Origin: Parasedimentitalea maritima
Lineage (GTDB): Bacteria > Pseudomonadota > Alphaproteobacteria > Rhodobacterales > Rhodobacteraceae
Length of the DNA stretch: 64,000 nucleotides
Direction of reading: 5' to 3'
Assembly: GCF_005771405.1 (NCBI RefSeq)
Contig: NZ_VAUA01000001.1
Coordinates: 496,001-560,000, forward strand
Within the stretch, counting starts at the first letter, position 1. The number at the start of each line of letters is the position of its first letter. Below are positions 36,976 through 45,870 of this stretch, piece by piece. The notes under the pieces were generated by a model that saw only the letters and a list, made by a program, of their open reading frames with translations, was not told the DNA's origin and made no database searches. The position numbers and the translations under genes were made by a program.

Positions 36976-37672
36976 AGGCAGCTTCCAATGCAATCTCCAC
37001 CATTTCGGCGAAGCTGCGTTCCCGTTGATCCGAAGGTAGCGCTTCGCCGGTGATCAGATGGTCAGACACTGTCAGTACAGCCAGCGCGCGCCGTCTATGG
37101 CGCGCGGCCAGATTATACAGTTCAGCGGCTTCCATTTCGACGCCAAGAATGCCGTGTCGCACCATCTGTTCATTCAGATCAGGGCGTTCATCATAGAACA
37201 CGTCCGAAGAATAGATACCGCCAACATGAGGTGTAGATCCCTTAGCCTCGGCTGCGTTGACTGCTGCACGCAACAAGGCCCAGTCTGCACAGGGGGCAAA
37301 GTTCAGCTCTTTGAAGATCCCACGGGATGGGGTGCTCAGGGTGCTGGCGGTCATAGCTACAATCACGTCACGTAGTTTGATCTTGTCCTGCATGGCCCCA
37401 CAGGATCCAATTCGGATCAAAGTCTGGGCATCAAAGTCTCGGATCAACTCATTGACGTAAATCGACAGCGACGGCATTCCCATGCCGCTGCCCTGGATGG
37501 TGACACGATGTCCCTTCCAGGTTCCCGTAAACCCCAGCATCCCACGCACTTCATTCACCAGACGCACATCTGACAGAAATGTTTCAGCCGCCCATTTTGC
37601 GCGATAGGGATCGCCCGGCAATAAGACGGTTTCCGCAATATCTTCCTTTGCGGCGCCAATATGAATCGTCAT
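36968..37672 (-). CDS. deoD: Purine nucleoside phosphorylase (DeoD type)
   Basis: 234 residues of the hexameric nucleoside phosphorylase family; converts purine nucleosides and phosphate to base and ribose-1-phosphate. '[30 protein letters not shown]' and '[34 protein letters not shown]' are characteristic, with the phosphate-binding 'GDPYR' and the EMEA ribose motif. It overlaps the end of the GST gene by 8 bases. It is related in role to the BMP nucleoside transporter further downstream, though not in an operon with it. Confidence 0.94.
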   Translation of the reverse strand: MTIHIGAAKEDIAETVLLPGDPYRAKWAAETFLSDVRLVNEVRGMLGFTGTWKGHRVTIQGSGMGMPSLSIYVNELIRDFDAQTLIRIGSCGAMQDKIKLRDVIVAMTASTLSTPSRGIFKELNFAPCADWALLRAAVNAAEAKGSTPHVGGIYSSDVFYDERPDLNEQMVRHGILGVEMEAAELYNLAARHRRRALAVLTVSDHLITGEALPSDQRERSFAEMVEIALEAAFS

Positions 37673-37694
37673 GTTTTAAATCTCCGCTTCTGGA

Positions 37695-38012
37695 TCAGAT
37701 TTCCAGATCAGAGATATCAGCGCCAGAAGTCAAGGCAGTATGAATCCAATGCGGCTTGCGACCGCGGCCGGTCCAGGTTTCTTCTGGGTTCGCCGGGTTC
37801 CGATATTTGGGAGCAGCTTTTGAACGTTTGCCTGCCGGACGCCCGCCATTAGAAATTTCCTCAAGCGAAAAACCGAATTCTGCGGCAGCCTGTTCCGCAG
37901 CCTTTAATGCCGCTAGACGCTCACGTTGTTCGGCGGATTTTAGGGCTTCATCAACATCAGTTTTGAGTTGCAGAAGATCTTTGCGCGACATTTCCGCAAG
38001 GTTGAGGGTCAT
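37695..38012 (-). CDS. H-NS/HvrA family nucleoid-associated protein
   Basis: 105 residues. N-terminal coiled-coil helix (MSRKDLLQLKTDVDEALKSAEQRERLAALKAAEQAAAEFGF), then a basic linker and the C-terminal DNA-binding motif 'PEETWTGRGRKPHWI' with the GRGRKP AT-hook-like core. This is the HvrA/H-NS type of Rhodobacteraceae, which acts as a global silencer and, in Rhodobacter, in photosynthesis gene control. The ATG at 38012 (GGAG upstream) is better than the TTG at 38024. A single gene. Confidence 0.87.
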   Translation of the reverse strand: MTLNLAEMSRKDLLQLKTDVDEALKSAEQRERLAALKAAEQAAAEFGFSLEEISNGGRPAGKRSKAAPKYRNPANPEETWTGRGRKPHWIHTALTSGADISDLEI

Positions 38013-38148
38013 TTGAGTCTCCAATTTGTAGTACCTACGCCAACTAATTAGCGCGTATCAGCTTATGGCCCAATTGGGAGACGTATTTAAGCGCCTTTTT
38101 CTCATTTTTTGTGTTGCCGCTTGATTTTTATTATTGCGCTACAACCAT

Positions 38149-40113
38149 TTAGGGCGTCGCCAATATGGCGATGTCACTCATGATTGAATTTAGTTCGAAA
38201 TCTTTTGGGGTATAAACGCGGGCGACGCCCATTTGTTTTAGAGTATTCGCATCATCGTCAGGAATAATACCACCGACGATCACCGGAATATGTGCAAGAC
38301 CAGCGGCACGCATGCGGTCTATTGTTTCCTGAACCAATGGCAAGTGGCTCCCCGATAGGATCGATAAGCCAACTACATGGGCCTGATCTTCAATCGCTGC
38401 GGCCACAAGTTCGGCGGGCGTCAGGCGGATACCATCATAGGATATATCCATCCCGCAGTCTCGGGCACGAAAGGCAATCTGTTCCGCACCGTTTGAGTGT
38501 CCGTCCAGTCCTGGCTTACCCACAAGGAACTTCAAACGGCGCCCCAATTTGTCGCTGACCACGTCTACTTTTTCACGCAGTTCATCCAAGCCTTCGGTTT
38601 TGTTGGATACTGACCCTGACACTCCGGTGGGACCTCGATAGGTTCCATGGGCCTTGCGCATTTCTTCTGCCCATTCACCGGTGGTGACACCGGCTTTGGC
38701 CGCGGCGATTGACGGTGGCATGATATTGTCACCGGCTTTGGCTGCTGCCCGCAGCGCCACCAAGGCTGCTTGAACCTCAGCGTCATCACGATCTTGCCGC
38801 CAATCGTTCAGGCGAGAAATCTGTTCTTGCTCGACGGCAGGATCGACGACCATGATGCCGCCATCTTCCGTTTGTAACGGTGAGGGTTCGCCCTCAGTCC
38901 AGCGGTTGACGCCAACCACTATGGTTTCGTTGCGTTCAATCCGGTTCAACCGCTCGGCATTAGAATCCACTAAGCGTGATTTCATGTATTCGATCGATGC
39001 CACTGCGCCGCCCATCCCTTCAAGGTTGGCCAGTTCAGCGCGAGCGCCTGTCTTTAATTCTTCGACTTTACGGTCAACTGCCGGGTTGCCCTCGAATAGG
39101 TCTTCATATTCCAACAGATCAGTTTCATAGGCTAGAATCTGCTGCATCCGCATCGACCATTGCTGGTCCCATGGCCGTGGTAGTCCTAATGCCTCGTTCC
39201 AGGCGGGTAGCTGTACCGCACGGGCGCGGGCCTTCTTTGACAGGGTAACGGCCAGCATTTCGATCAGGATACGGTAAACATTGTTTTCTGGCTGCTGTTC
39301 CGTCAGTCCCAGAGAGTTGACCTGCACACCATACCGAAAGCGGCGAAATTTTGGATCGCTAACACCATAACGCGTTTCGCAAATCTCGTCCCACAGGTCG
39401 ACAAAGGCGCGCATCTTGCACATTTCGGTGACAAAGCGGATGCCAGCATTGACGAAGAAGGAAATCCGCCCAACCAATGCCGGGAAATCTTCGGCTGGAA
39501 CCCGTGGCTGCAATTCGTCCAGCACGGCCTGCCCGGTGGCCAAAGCAAACGCCAGTTCCTGTTCTGGTGTCGCGCCTGCCTCTTGCAGGTGATAAGAACA
39601 GACATTCATCGGATTCCACTTGGGCACGTTACTATAACAGTACTCGGCAACATCCGCGATCATCTTCAGACTGGGCTTAGGTGGGCAAATATAGGTGCCT
39701 CGGCTCAAGTATTCTTTGATCAGATCATTCTGCACAGTGCCCTGAAGGCCGCGTATATCCGCGCCTTGCTCTTCAGCCACAGCTATATAAAGCGACAATA
39801 GCCAGGGGGCGGTGGCGTTGATCGTCATCGAGGTGTTCATCTGATCCAAAGGGATCTGGTCAAACAAGGCGCGCATGTCGCCCAAGTGACAAACAGGGAC
39901 CCCCACTTTGCCAACTTCGCCACGAGCCAGCGTGTGGTCGCTGTCATATCCGGTTTGGGTTGGCAGATCAAAAGCCACCGACAACCCGGTTTGGCCCTTA
40001 GCAAGGTTACTGCGGTACAACGCGTTTGAAGCGGTGGCGGTTGAATGGCCTGCGTAGGTCCGGATCAACCAGGGGCGATCTGACTTACCTTGCTGGTGGT
40101 CTGTATTTGTCAT
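38149..40113 (-). CDS. ecm: Ethylmalonyl-CoA mutase
   Basis: 654 residues, adenosylcobalamin-dependent mutase of the MeaA/Ecm type; interconverts ethylmalonyl-CoA and methylsuccinyl-CoA. The catalytic TIM-barrel half starts 'DRPWLIRTYAGHSTATASNALYRSNLAKGQTGLSVAFDLPTQTGYDSD'. The C-terminal B12-binding domain shows 'GKPGLDGHSNGAEQI' (DxHxxG, about residue 535) and 'GLSILSGSHL', 'VIVGGIIP'. The length fits Ecm (about 655), shorter than methylmalonyl-CoA mutases. Divergent from ccrA, its pathway neighbour, with one secreted-protein gene between. Confidence 0.93.
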   Translation of the reverse strand: MTNTDHQQGKSDRPWLIRTYAGHSTATASNALYRSNLAKGQTGLSVAFDLPTQTGYDSDHTLARGEVGKVGVPVCHLGDMRALFDQIPLDQMNTSMTINATAPWLLSLYIAVAEEQGADIRGLQGTVQNDLIKEYLSRGTYICPPKPSLKMIADVAEYCYSNVPKWNPMNVCSYHLQEAGATPEQELAFALATGQAVLDELQPRVPAEDFPALVGRISFFVNAGIRFVTEMCKMRAFVDLWDEICETRYGVSDPKFRRFRYGVQVNSLGLTEQQPENNVYRILIEMLAVTLSKKARARAVQLPAWNEALGLPRPWDQQWSMRMQQILAYETDLLEYEDLFEGNPAVDRKVEELKTGARAELANLEGMGGAVASIEYMKSRLVDSNAERLNRIERNETIVVGVNRWTEGEPSPLQTEDGGIMVVDPAVEQEQISRLNDWRQDRDDAEVQAALVALRAAAKAGDNIMPPSIAAAKAGVTTGEWAEEMRKAHGTYRGPTGVSGSVSNKTEGLDELREKVDVVSDKLGRRLKFLVGKPGLDGHSNGAEQIAFRARDCGMDISYDGIRLTPAELVAAAIEDQAHVVGLSILSGSHLPLVQETIDRMRAAGLAHIPVIVGGIIPDDDANTLKQMGVARVYTPKDFELNSIMSDIAILATP

Positions 40114-40280
40114 CAGGCGCCCTGCGTCTTGAGTGAAATTTTATTTCGTCTCGAGCTGGATACGTGAAAGAATGCACCTCTGTCAATTCGCTGCGTTGCG
40201 GCAATTCAGAATTTTTCCTCAAAAAAGCGCACCTACTTCTGGTAGGTGCGCTTGCTTTTGTTCTAGAGCTACGCGGTGCG

Positions 40281-40616
40281 TCAGTTATAGGTATAGGTGC
40301 CGATTTCACAGATGTTGACATTTTTTCTGATTAACTCGTCGCCGTCGTCGAACACGGCCTTGAAGTCAAATTTGCAATAGCCGGTGCCGTCGTCAAAATT
40401 GATCATCACAGATTGACCAGACCCTAATACGTCAGGGCCCAGGATGTCTTCCTCCCAAGAGCGAGACCCTTTGTTGGATCCATAGAATTCGACCAGAACG
40501 TAACCCGTTTGATTTACAATTCGCACTCGTCGATCCAGAGCAGCGGCCGGAATTGCCGTTGTTGCTGATATTGCAAATGCGGTTAAAACGGTGAGCAGAT
40601 GACGTTTGGAAAGCAT
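40281..40616 (-). CDS. Secreted small protein of unknown function
   Basis: 111 residues with a signal peptide (MLSKRHLLTVLTAFAISATTAIPAAA, about 26). Mature part 'LDRRVRIVNQTGYVLVEFYGSNKGSRSWEEDILGPDVL...NFDDGTGYCKFDFKAVFDDGDELI...NICEIGTYTYN' is a conserved periplasmic domain seen in many roseobacters; it has two cysteines that may pair. Some database entries of such small proteins carry a misleading enzyme name. No function is known. It is co-directional with ecm but separated by about 170 bases. Confidence 0.8.
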   Translation of the reverse strand: MLSKRHLLTVLTAFAISATTAIPAAALDRRVRIVNQTGYVLVEFYGSNKGSRSWEEDILGPDVLGSGQSVMINFDDGTGYCKFDFKAVFDDGDELIRKNVNICEIGTYTYN

Positions 40617-41157
40617 GGGATTCTTTCTTATCAGAGTTACATTTGGCGTTGCCCTCTGACGAGACCTACGCGGGTTTGACAGTGTTTCTCCATACATATT
40701 AGTGTAGATTTTTGATGTGGCAACAATTGGTTGTGACAAGCCCGATCGCACTTTCAGGCAAAGTAGCTTTTGCTTCAACCTTTAGCTGAGTGGGTGTGTG
40801 TCGTGTAGAATAGCGGTCTTCGATGTTGTTGAACTGCTATCAGCTCTGTTCGATCATTTGGTCGCGCTGTGAAATTCCACATATCCGAGCAGGGTGAAGC
40901 AATCGGTAAGTGTGGCCGTTTTTTCCACTTGAACCCATTCGAGGTAGCTCCACACTTTACTTCAGATTGTCGCGATGGCTGGGTTTTGGAGGCGTGAAGT
41001 CGAAAACCGATAGCTGGAAAATGTATAAATGACAGATCAGGGTTATAAAATTTCAAAAAGATGGCAAAAACGGTTGCTTTATTTCTCACCCGTTTCTATT
41101 TCCTAGGGAAAGCCACGATTCTGCATCGCGGCATAATGAGGCAAATTGGAGGCTGAT
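40617..41157. other. 540-bp intergenic region upstream of ccrA
   Basis: This contains the ccrA promoter. A minus-strand open frame at 40775-41089 exists but has no family signature. I recognised no repeat, RNA or clear operator. Confidence 0.5.
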
Positions 41158-42444
41158 ATGGCTCTGGACACCAACATTGATACGCTATCGTACGAGGCCG
41201 CTGAAAAAGATCTGTATGAGATGGGTGAGATGCCACCGATGGGCTATGTCCCCAAGCAGATGTACGCTTGGGCGATCCGTAAAGAACGCCACGGCAATCC
41301 GGACAGCGCGATGTTGCAAGAGGTTGTGGATGTCCCTGCAATAGATAGTCACGATGTGTTGGTTCTGGTGATGGCTGCTGGAGTCAATTACAACGGCGTT
41401 TGGGCAGCCTTGGGGCAGCCGATCAGCCCTTTTGATGGCCATAAGCAACCATACCACATTGCCGGATCAGATGCGGCTGGGATAGTTTGGGCTGTTGGTG
41501 ACAAAGTTAAAAAGTGGAAAGTTGGCGATGAAGTCGTGATCCACTGCAATCAGGATGATGGCGAAGACGAAGAGTGCAACGGTGGCGATCCGATGTTCTC
41601 GACCAGCCAACGGATTTGGGGCTACGAGACGCCGGATGGTTCGTTTGCGCAGTTCACACGTGTGCAGGCGCAGCAACTGATGCCACGCCCCAAACATCTG
41701 ACCTGGGAAGAAAGCGCTTGTTATACACTGACGCTTGCGACTGCGTATCGGATGTTGTTTGGCCACCACCCACACGAGTTGAAACCAGGGCAGAATGTGT
41801 TGGTTTGGGGTGCATCAGGTGGTTTGGGCTCCTATGCAATCCAATTGATCAATACCGCTGGCGCCAATGCGATTGGGGTGATTTCAGACGAAGACAAACG
41901 TGAGTTTGTTATGGGTCTGGGCGCCAAGGGTGTCTTGAACCGCAAAGATTTCAACTGCTGGGGACAGATGCCAACGGTGAACACCCCAGAATATGGCACC
42001 TGGTTCAAAGAGGCCCGCAAATTTGGCGCGGCGATCTGGGAAATTACCGGCAAAGGGAACAATGTCGACATCGTGTTCGAACACCCTGGCGAGGCGACCT
42101 TCCCGGTTTCGACATTTGTCTGCAAAAAGGGCGGCATGGTGGTGATCTGCGCAGGAACCACTGGGTTCAACCTGACGCTGGATGTGCGATACATGTGGAT
42201 GCACCAAAAACGTTTGCAGGGTAGCCATTTTGCCCATTTGAAGCAGGCTGCTTCGGCTAACAAATTGATGCTGGAGCGTCGTTTGGACCCCTGCATGTCT
42301 GAAGTATTTTCTTGGTCCGACCTGCCAGACGCCCATATGAAAATGCTCCGCAATGAACATAAACCGGGCAATATGTCGGTATTGGTGCAGGCGCCAAAAA
42401 CAGGATTGCGCACCCTTGAGGACGTTCTGGAGGCAGGTCAATAA
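41158..42444 (+). CDS. ccrA: Crotonyl-CoA carboxylase/reductase
   Basis: 428 residues. It reductively carboxylates crotonyl-CoA to ethylmalonyl-CoA with NADPH and CO2, the defining step of the ethylmalonyl-CoA pathway. Begins MALDTNIDTLSYEAAEKDLYEMGEMPP, the family N-terminus; NADPH-binding 'WGASGGLGSYAIQL' is in the middle. The zinc-free MDR structure and the length of about 430 fit. I chose the ATG at 41158 because GGAGG lies 5 bases upstream. Followed by a strong terminator. Confidence 0.95.
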   Translation: MALDTNIDTLSYEAAEKDLYEMGEMPPMGYVPKQMYAWAIRKERHGNPDSAMLQEVVDVPAIDSHDVLVLVMAAGVNYNGVWAALGQPISPFDGHKQPYHIAGSDAAGIVWAVGDKVKKWKVGDEVVIHCNQDDGEDEECNGGDPMFSTSQRIWGYETPDGSFAQFTRVQAQQLMPRPKHLTWEESACYTLTLATAYRMLFGHHPHELKPGQNVLVWGASGGLGSYAIQLINTAGANAIGVISDEDKREFVMGLGAKGVLNRKDFNCWGQMPTVNTPEYGTWFKEARKFGAAIWEITGKGNNVDIVFEHPGEATFPVSTFVCKKGGMVVICAGTTGFNLTLDVRYMWMHQKRLQGSHFAHLKQAASANKLMLERRLDPCMSEVFSWSDLPDAHMKMLRNEHKPGNMSVLVQAPKTGLRTLEDVLEAGQ

Positions 42445-42491
42445 CGCCTGTCTCACAGTTGTGGGCTTTGCTTGCAGCCCAATTGTACCTG

Positions 42492-42527
42492 CGCCCGCGA
42501 ATCACTTGCTGATTTGCGGGCGTTTTC
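42492..42527 (+). terminator. Rho-independent terminator of ccrA
   Basis: CGCCCGCGAATCA-CTTGC-TGATTTGCGGGCG (one G-U pair) followed by TTTT, 48 bases after the ccrA stop. Confidence 0.85.
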
Positions 42528-42672
42528 GCAACCAATGGTCGTGATGTTTGATTTCATAAGCTTGTAATGCGCCGCCTCACCATTTTGGGGGAGTAAGAAA
42601 CGGTGAGTATTCATGTCGTATGTATGCATGTTATTGCCGGTTGACGATAATTTTGCGGAATAGGGCACTGCA

Positions 42673-42891
42673 ATGACTGAAAATGACTGGTTGCTAGACG
42701 TTCTCGTTGACCTTCAAGCTTTTGCCACTGCAAATGGTCTCGGGGCTGTGGCTGAGCACTTGGGTGAAACTCTCAAAGTTGCGCAGGCTGAAATTTCGTC
42801 CCAGGAAGAAAAAGCTGGTGCGCAGACGGATGGCGAACAGAGTCAGGTTGGATCAAATTTTAGAGTCGTTGGAGGTGACCAACACTCTTGA
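42673..42891 (+). CDS. Small protein overlapping the start of luxR
   Basis: 72 residues: MTENDWLLDVLVDLQAFATANGLGAVAEHLGETL is a helical, conserved-looking N-terminus. The last third overlaps the first 62 bases of luxR in another frame. AGGG lies upstream of the ATG. I recall short ORFs like this in front of roseobacter luxR genes but cannot name a family. A small regulatory partner or leader peptide of LuxR is plausible. Confidence 0.55.
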   Translation: MTENDWLLDVLVDLQAFATANGLGAVAEHLGETLKVAQAEISSQEEKAGAQTDGEQSQVGSNFRVVGGDQHS

Positions 42892-43549
42892 GGGTCTTCA
42901 GGAGATCATAGAAAGGGTGCGCGATCTCTTTGCTATCGATCACATGATGTATCACTGGGTCGATAGCGCAGGTGATCATTACTATTTTGGAACTTATTCT
43001 CAAGCCTGGATCGACCGATACCAAGACAAAAATTATGTGCGTGTTGATCCGGTAATTGCGGGCTGCTTTCAGCGCTTCCACCCTGTAGATTGGAAACGGT
43101 TGGACTGGAGTGGTAAACCTGCAAGAGCATTTCTTGATGATGCTCTAAAACATGGTGTTGGGAACCAAGGATACTCGGTGCCAATCCGGGGTCCCAACGG
43201 GCAGTTTGCTCTTTTTACAACCAGCCACAATTGTTCCGATGAAATTTGGGAGAAGTTTACAGAAAAGCGCAGCCGCGACTTGATTCTGATGGCTCATTTC
43301 TTCAATCGAAAGGCATTGGAGTTTGAGACCGAACGGGCACCAGAACAATCGCGTGCTTTGTCCCCGCGTGAGATCGATGCCATGACACTGTTGGCGATGG
43401 GGCACAGTCGCGCGCAAGTGGCAGAGACGCTGGAAATTTCCGAACATACCCTTAGAGTATATATTGAAAGTTCCCGACATAAACTGGGCGCGCAAAATAC
43501 CACACATGCAATTGCTCAGGCAATGGCACGCGGGCTGATTGTTGTTTAA
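42830..43549 (+). CDS. LuxR-type quorum-sensing regulator
   Basis: 239 residues. The N-terminal autoinducer-binding domain shows the conserved Trp/Tyr/Asp pattern in 'GTYSQAWIDRYQDKNYVRVDPVI' and 'GNQGYSVPIRGPNGQFALFT'. The C-terminal LuxR HTH is 'LSPREIDAMTLLAMGHSRAQVAETLEISEHTLRVYIESSRHKLGAQNTTHAIAQA'. The open frame begins earlier (42707), but the residues there are low-complexity basic and come from the small ORF's DNA, so ATG 42830 (MANRVRL) is likely. It lies just upstream of luxI, probably its cognate synthase. Confidence 0.93.
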   Translation: MANRVRLDQILESLEVTNTLEGLQEIIERVRDLFAIDHMMYHWVDSAGDHYYFGTYSQAWIDRYQDKNYVRVDPVIAGCFQRFHPVDWKRLDWSGKPARAFLDDALKHGVGNQGYSVPIRGPNGQFALFTTSHNCSDEIWEKFTEKRSRDLILMAHFFNRKALEFETERAPEQSRALSPREIDAMTLLAMGHSRAQVAETLEISEHTLRVYIESSRHKLGAQNTTHAIAQAMARGLIVV

Positions 43550-43640
43550 CGGTCTGTTTCCATTTCTTAACGTTAAAATTATGAACCATTAACCATTCTG
43601 ACCGTAGGTTTTCCCCACTTTAATCCAAAAGGGGACAGCT

Positions 43641-44279
43641 ATGCTGCGCTATATTTACGCTACGGACCTTCATAAATTTTCTGATCTGGCACATTCCATG
43701 TTCAAGGATAGGGCTGATCAATTTAAAACCCGGCTTGGCTGGGCAGTAAACGTTGATGAAAACGGCGAAGAACGCGACCAATACGATCATTTGAATCCGC
43801 TCTACGTAATTTGGGAGGAGCCGGATGGATCACATGGTGGGTCCATGCGATTTTTGCCAACAACGGGTCCAGTTATGGTTAATGATGTGTTTAGAAATCT
43901 TAACGGTGGAACCCAAATTTGTAGCCCATTGATTTGGGAATGCACCAGGTTTTGCCTCTCACGCAAGGCGAGCTCACATGTGGCCGGGGCTTTGACCCTT
44001 GGTGGAACAGAGATCATGCGTAACTTTAGTGTTGAGCATCTGACGGGTGTTTTTGACCATAGAATGATCCGGATTTATCGCAGCTTGGGTTTTTCACCTG
44101 AGGTGATTGGTAGTGTTGGCGAAGGTCGTGACCGGATTAGTCTTGGCCTGTGGGAGTACTCGCGTGAGATTTACCTAAATGTTGCACAGCGGGCGGGGAT
44201 TACGCCCGAACAATCGCAGATGTGGTTTGATCGGTCCTTTGGAATGGCAGCTGAACAACCGATGGCATTGAGTGCTTAA
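43641..44279 (+). CDS. LuxI-type acyl-homoserine lactone synthase
   Basis: 212 residues. Conserved features of the LuxI fold are present: 'MFKDRADQFKTRLGWAVNVDENGEERDQYD' (Arg, Trp, Asp positions), 'GGSMRFLPTTGPVMVNDVF' and 'ICSPLIWECTRFCLS'. It makes an acyl-homoserine lactone from acyl-ACP and S-adenosylmethionine; acyl chain length cannot be read. GGGGACA is the ribosome-binding site. 91 bases separate it from luxR, with no clear lux box that I could see. Confidence 0.93.
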   Translation: MLRYIYATDLHKFSDLAHSMFKDRADQFKTRLGWAVNVDENGEERDQYDHLNPLYVIWEEPDGSHGGSMRFLPTTGPVMVNDVFRNLNGGTQICSPLIWECTRFCLSRKASSHVAGALTLGGTEIMRNFSVEHLTGVFDHRMIRIYRSLGFSPEVIGSVGEGRDRISLGLWEYSREIYLNVAQRAGITPEQSQMWFDRSFGMAAEQPMALSA

Positions 44280-44296
44280 TAGAATGGGGGGATAGC

Positions 44297-44324
44297 GGGG
44301 TTGGCCTCTGGTGAAGCCAGCCCC
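44297..44324 (+). terminator. Hairpin after luxI
   Basis: GGGGTTGGC-10 bases-GCCAGCCCC (one G-U pair), between luxI and the helicase gene. There is no T tract, so it may be a weak terminator or a processing signal. Confidence 0.45.
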
Positions 44325-44343
44325 ACGCCTGTAGGGTCGCGCC

Positions 44344-45870
44344 ATGACATCGCTCCCCATTCAGTTCTCAGAAGATCAAGCCGCTGCCTATGACAGCGTC
44401 ATTGAAATGTTGCGCCATGCAGGTATCGACTTGGACGATGGCCTGCTGCAGCCCCCCCGCGGCGAAGGAGGCGTGATGGCCTTGATCGGCAAGGCCGGAT
44501 CGGGCAAGACACTTTTGCTGGCAGAGCTGTACAAAGCTTTAGAACAGGCTGGAGTGGAAGTGGTTTCTGGGGACTATGAGAGCCGCAAAAAAGGTGACCG
44601 CCGTACGCTGGCAATTTTGGCGCCCACAAACAAGGCAGCCTCGGTTCTGCGGTTGCGCGGCGTTCCAGCGACTACAATTCACCGTATTCTATATACACCG
44701 ATGTATGATCCAGAATATGAGCGGTTGGCCGAATGGTTGACCGGCAAAGGCGACCCTCCGGAAATTGAGGGCCTGACCGAAGAGGCGCTGGCCCGTGCGG
44801 CAGCGTTTTATGAGCGCAATAAATCAATTCCTGGTGCGATGGCGTCTGCTGGTTTGCGCGGATCAGACTTTATCACTGGATGGAAGCGTCGCGAAGAGCC
44901 ATTGGACATTGGGTTTGTTGATGAATCCTCGATGCTGGATGAGCGCCAGTTTAATGATCTGAAAGAGATTTTCCCAAACTTGTTGCTGTTTGGAGATCCA
45001 GCCCAGCTGGCACCGGTAAACCAATCGGGCTCTATGGTGTTTGACGCGCTACCCGAAGAGCGCAAGTTGGAGTTGCACCGTATTCACCGGCAGGACGCCG
45101 ACAATCCGATCCTTGATCTCGCTCATGCTCTTGCCGATCCGCAACTGACATTTCAGGATTTTGAGCGGATGATCGAGGACACCGCCAAGCGGGATGAGCG
45201 GGTTGTTTGGGGACAGCGGGTCGAGGTTGACCTGATGTCGCGATCTCCGGTTTTGGTTTGGCGCAATGCGACCCGAATTAAGCTGATCAATGCGTTTCGA
45301 ACCGTACATGGGGCACCCGAAGATGAGTTGATGGAGGGCGAACCGTTGATCTGCGACGGTATCGAACTGCCAATGAAGCACCGCAAGAAGCGCTTGGACC
45401 TCGAGGCGCGTGGCCTGATCAAAGGGGCGCAGGTGATCTATCTTGGGCCAGGTCGCAAGCCGGGTTTTTCACGGTTGCATGTGATGGGGGCAGAAGATCC
45501 ACAAGTATCGGCGGCTTCAATTGTGAAGATTGAAAAACCGGACGAGGAAGAACCCTTTATTCCCTTCGCTGCCCGCATGGGGGCAACCTTTCTGCATGGT
45601 GCAGCTGTGACCATACACAAGGCGCAGGGGTCTCAATGGGCAACCACCCAAGTGTTTGCACCTGATCTCTTTGTTGCAGCGCGGATGGGCCGGGTTGAAG
45701 CTGGACAACCGCTGTGGAAACGGCTGGCCTATGTCGCCATCACCCGGGCGCAGGAACGTTTGATTTGGGTTGTTCGCAACCGGTTGGCCAAGCCAAGTGC
45801 GCCGCTAAGGGTAGATGATTTACGGGCTGCACCTGCAGCGACACTGAAGCTGGAGGCACAGGACGAATGA
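44344..45870 (+). CDS. RecD-like superfamily 1 DNA helicase
   Basis: 508 residues. Walker A 'GKAGSGKT' (about 50-57), Walker B/DEAD-like 'IGFVDESSML' (about 195-204), 'GDPAQLAPV' (motif III) and the C-terminal UvrD-like 'HKAQGSQW' and 'YVAITRAQERLIWV' motifs give an ATP-dependent helicase of the RecD/AAA_30 group. It is shorter than RecD2. An 'LLQPPRGEGG' insert precedes the P-loop. It overlaps the next gene by 4 bases. Function in DNA processing is inferred. Confidence 0.9.
   Translation: MTSLPIQFSEDQAAAYDSVIEMLRHAGIDLDDGLLQPPRGEGGVMALIGKAGSGKTLLLAELYKALEQAGVEVVSGDYESRKKGDRRTLAILAPTNKAASVLRLRGVPATTIHRILYTPMYDPEYERLAEWLTGKGDPPEIEGLTEEALARAAAFYERNKSIPGAMASAGLRGSDFITGWKRREEPLDIGFVDESSMLDERQFNDLKEIFPNLLLFGDPAQLAPVNQSGSMVFDALPEERKLELHRIHRQDADNPILDLAHALADPQLTFQDFERMIEDTAKRDERVVWGQRVEVDLMSRSPVLVWRNATRIKLINAFRTVHGAPEDELMEGEPLICDGIELPMKHRKKRLDLEARGLIKGAQVIYLGPGRKPGFSRLHVMGAEDPQVSAASIVKIEKPDEEEPFIPFAARMGATFLHGAAVTIHKAQGSQWATTQVFAPDLFVAARMGRVEAGQPLWKRLAYVAITRAQERLIWVVRNRLAKPSAPLRVDDLRAAPAATLKLEAQDE

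Noticed and set aside
40775-41089. 104-residue minus-strand ORF before ccrA
   Set aside because: No recognised family or ribosome-binding site; kept as an unassigned region.
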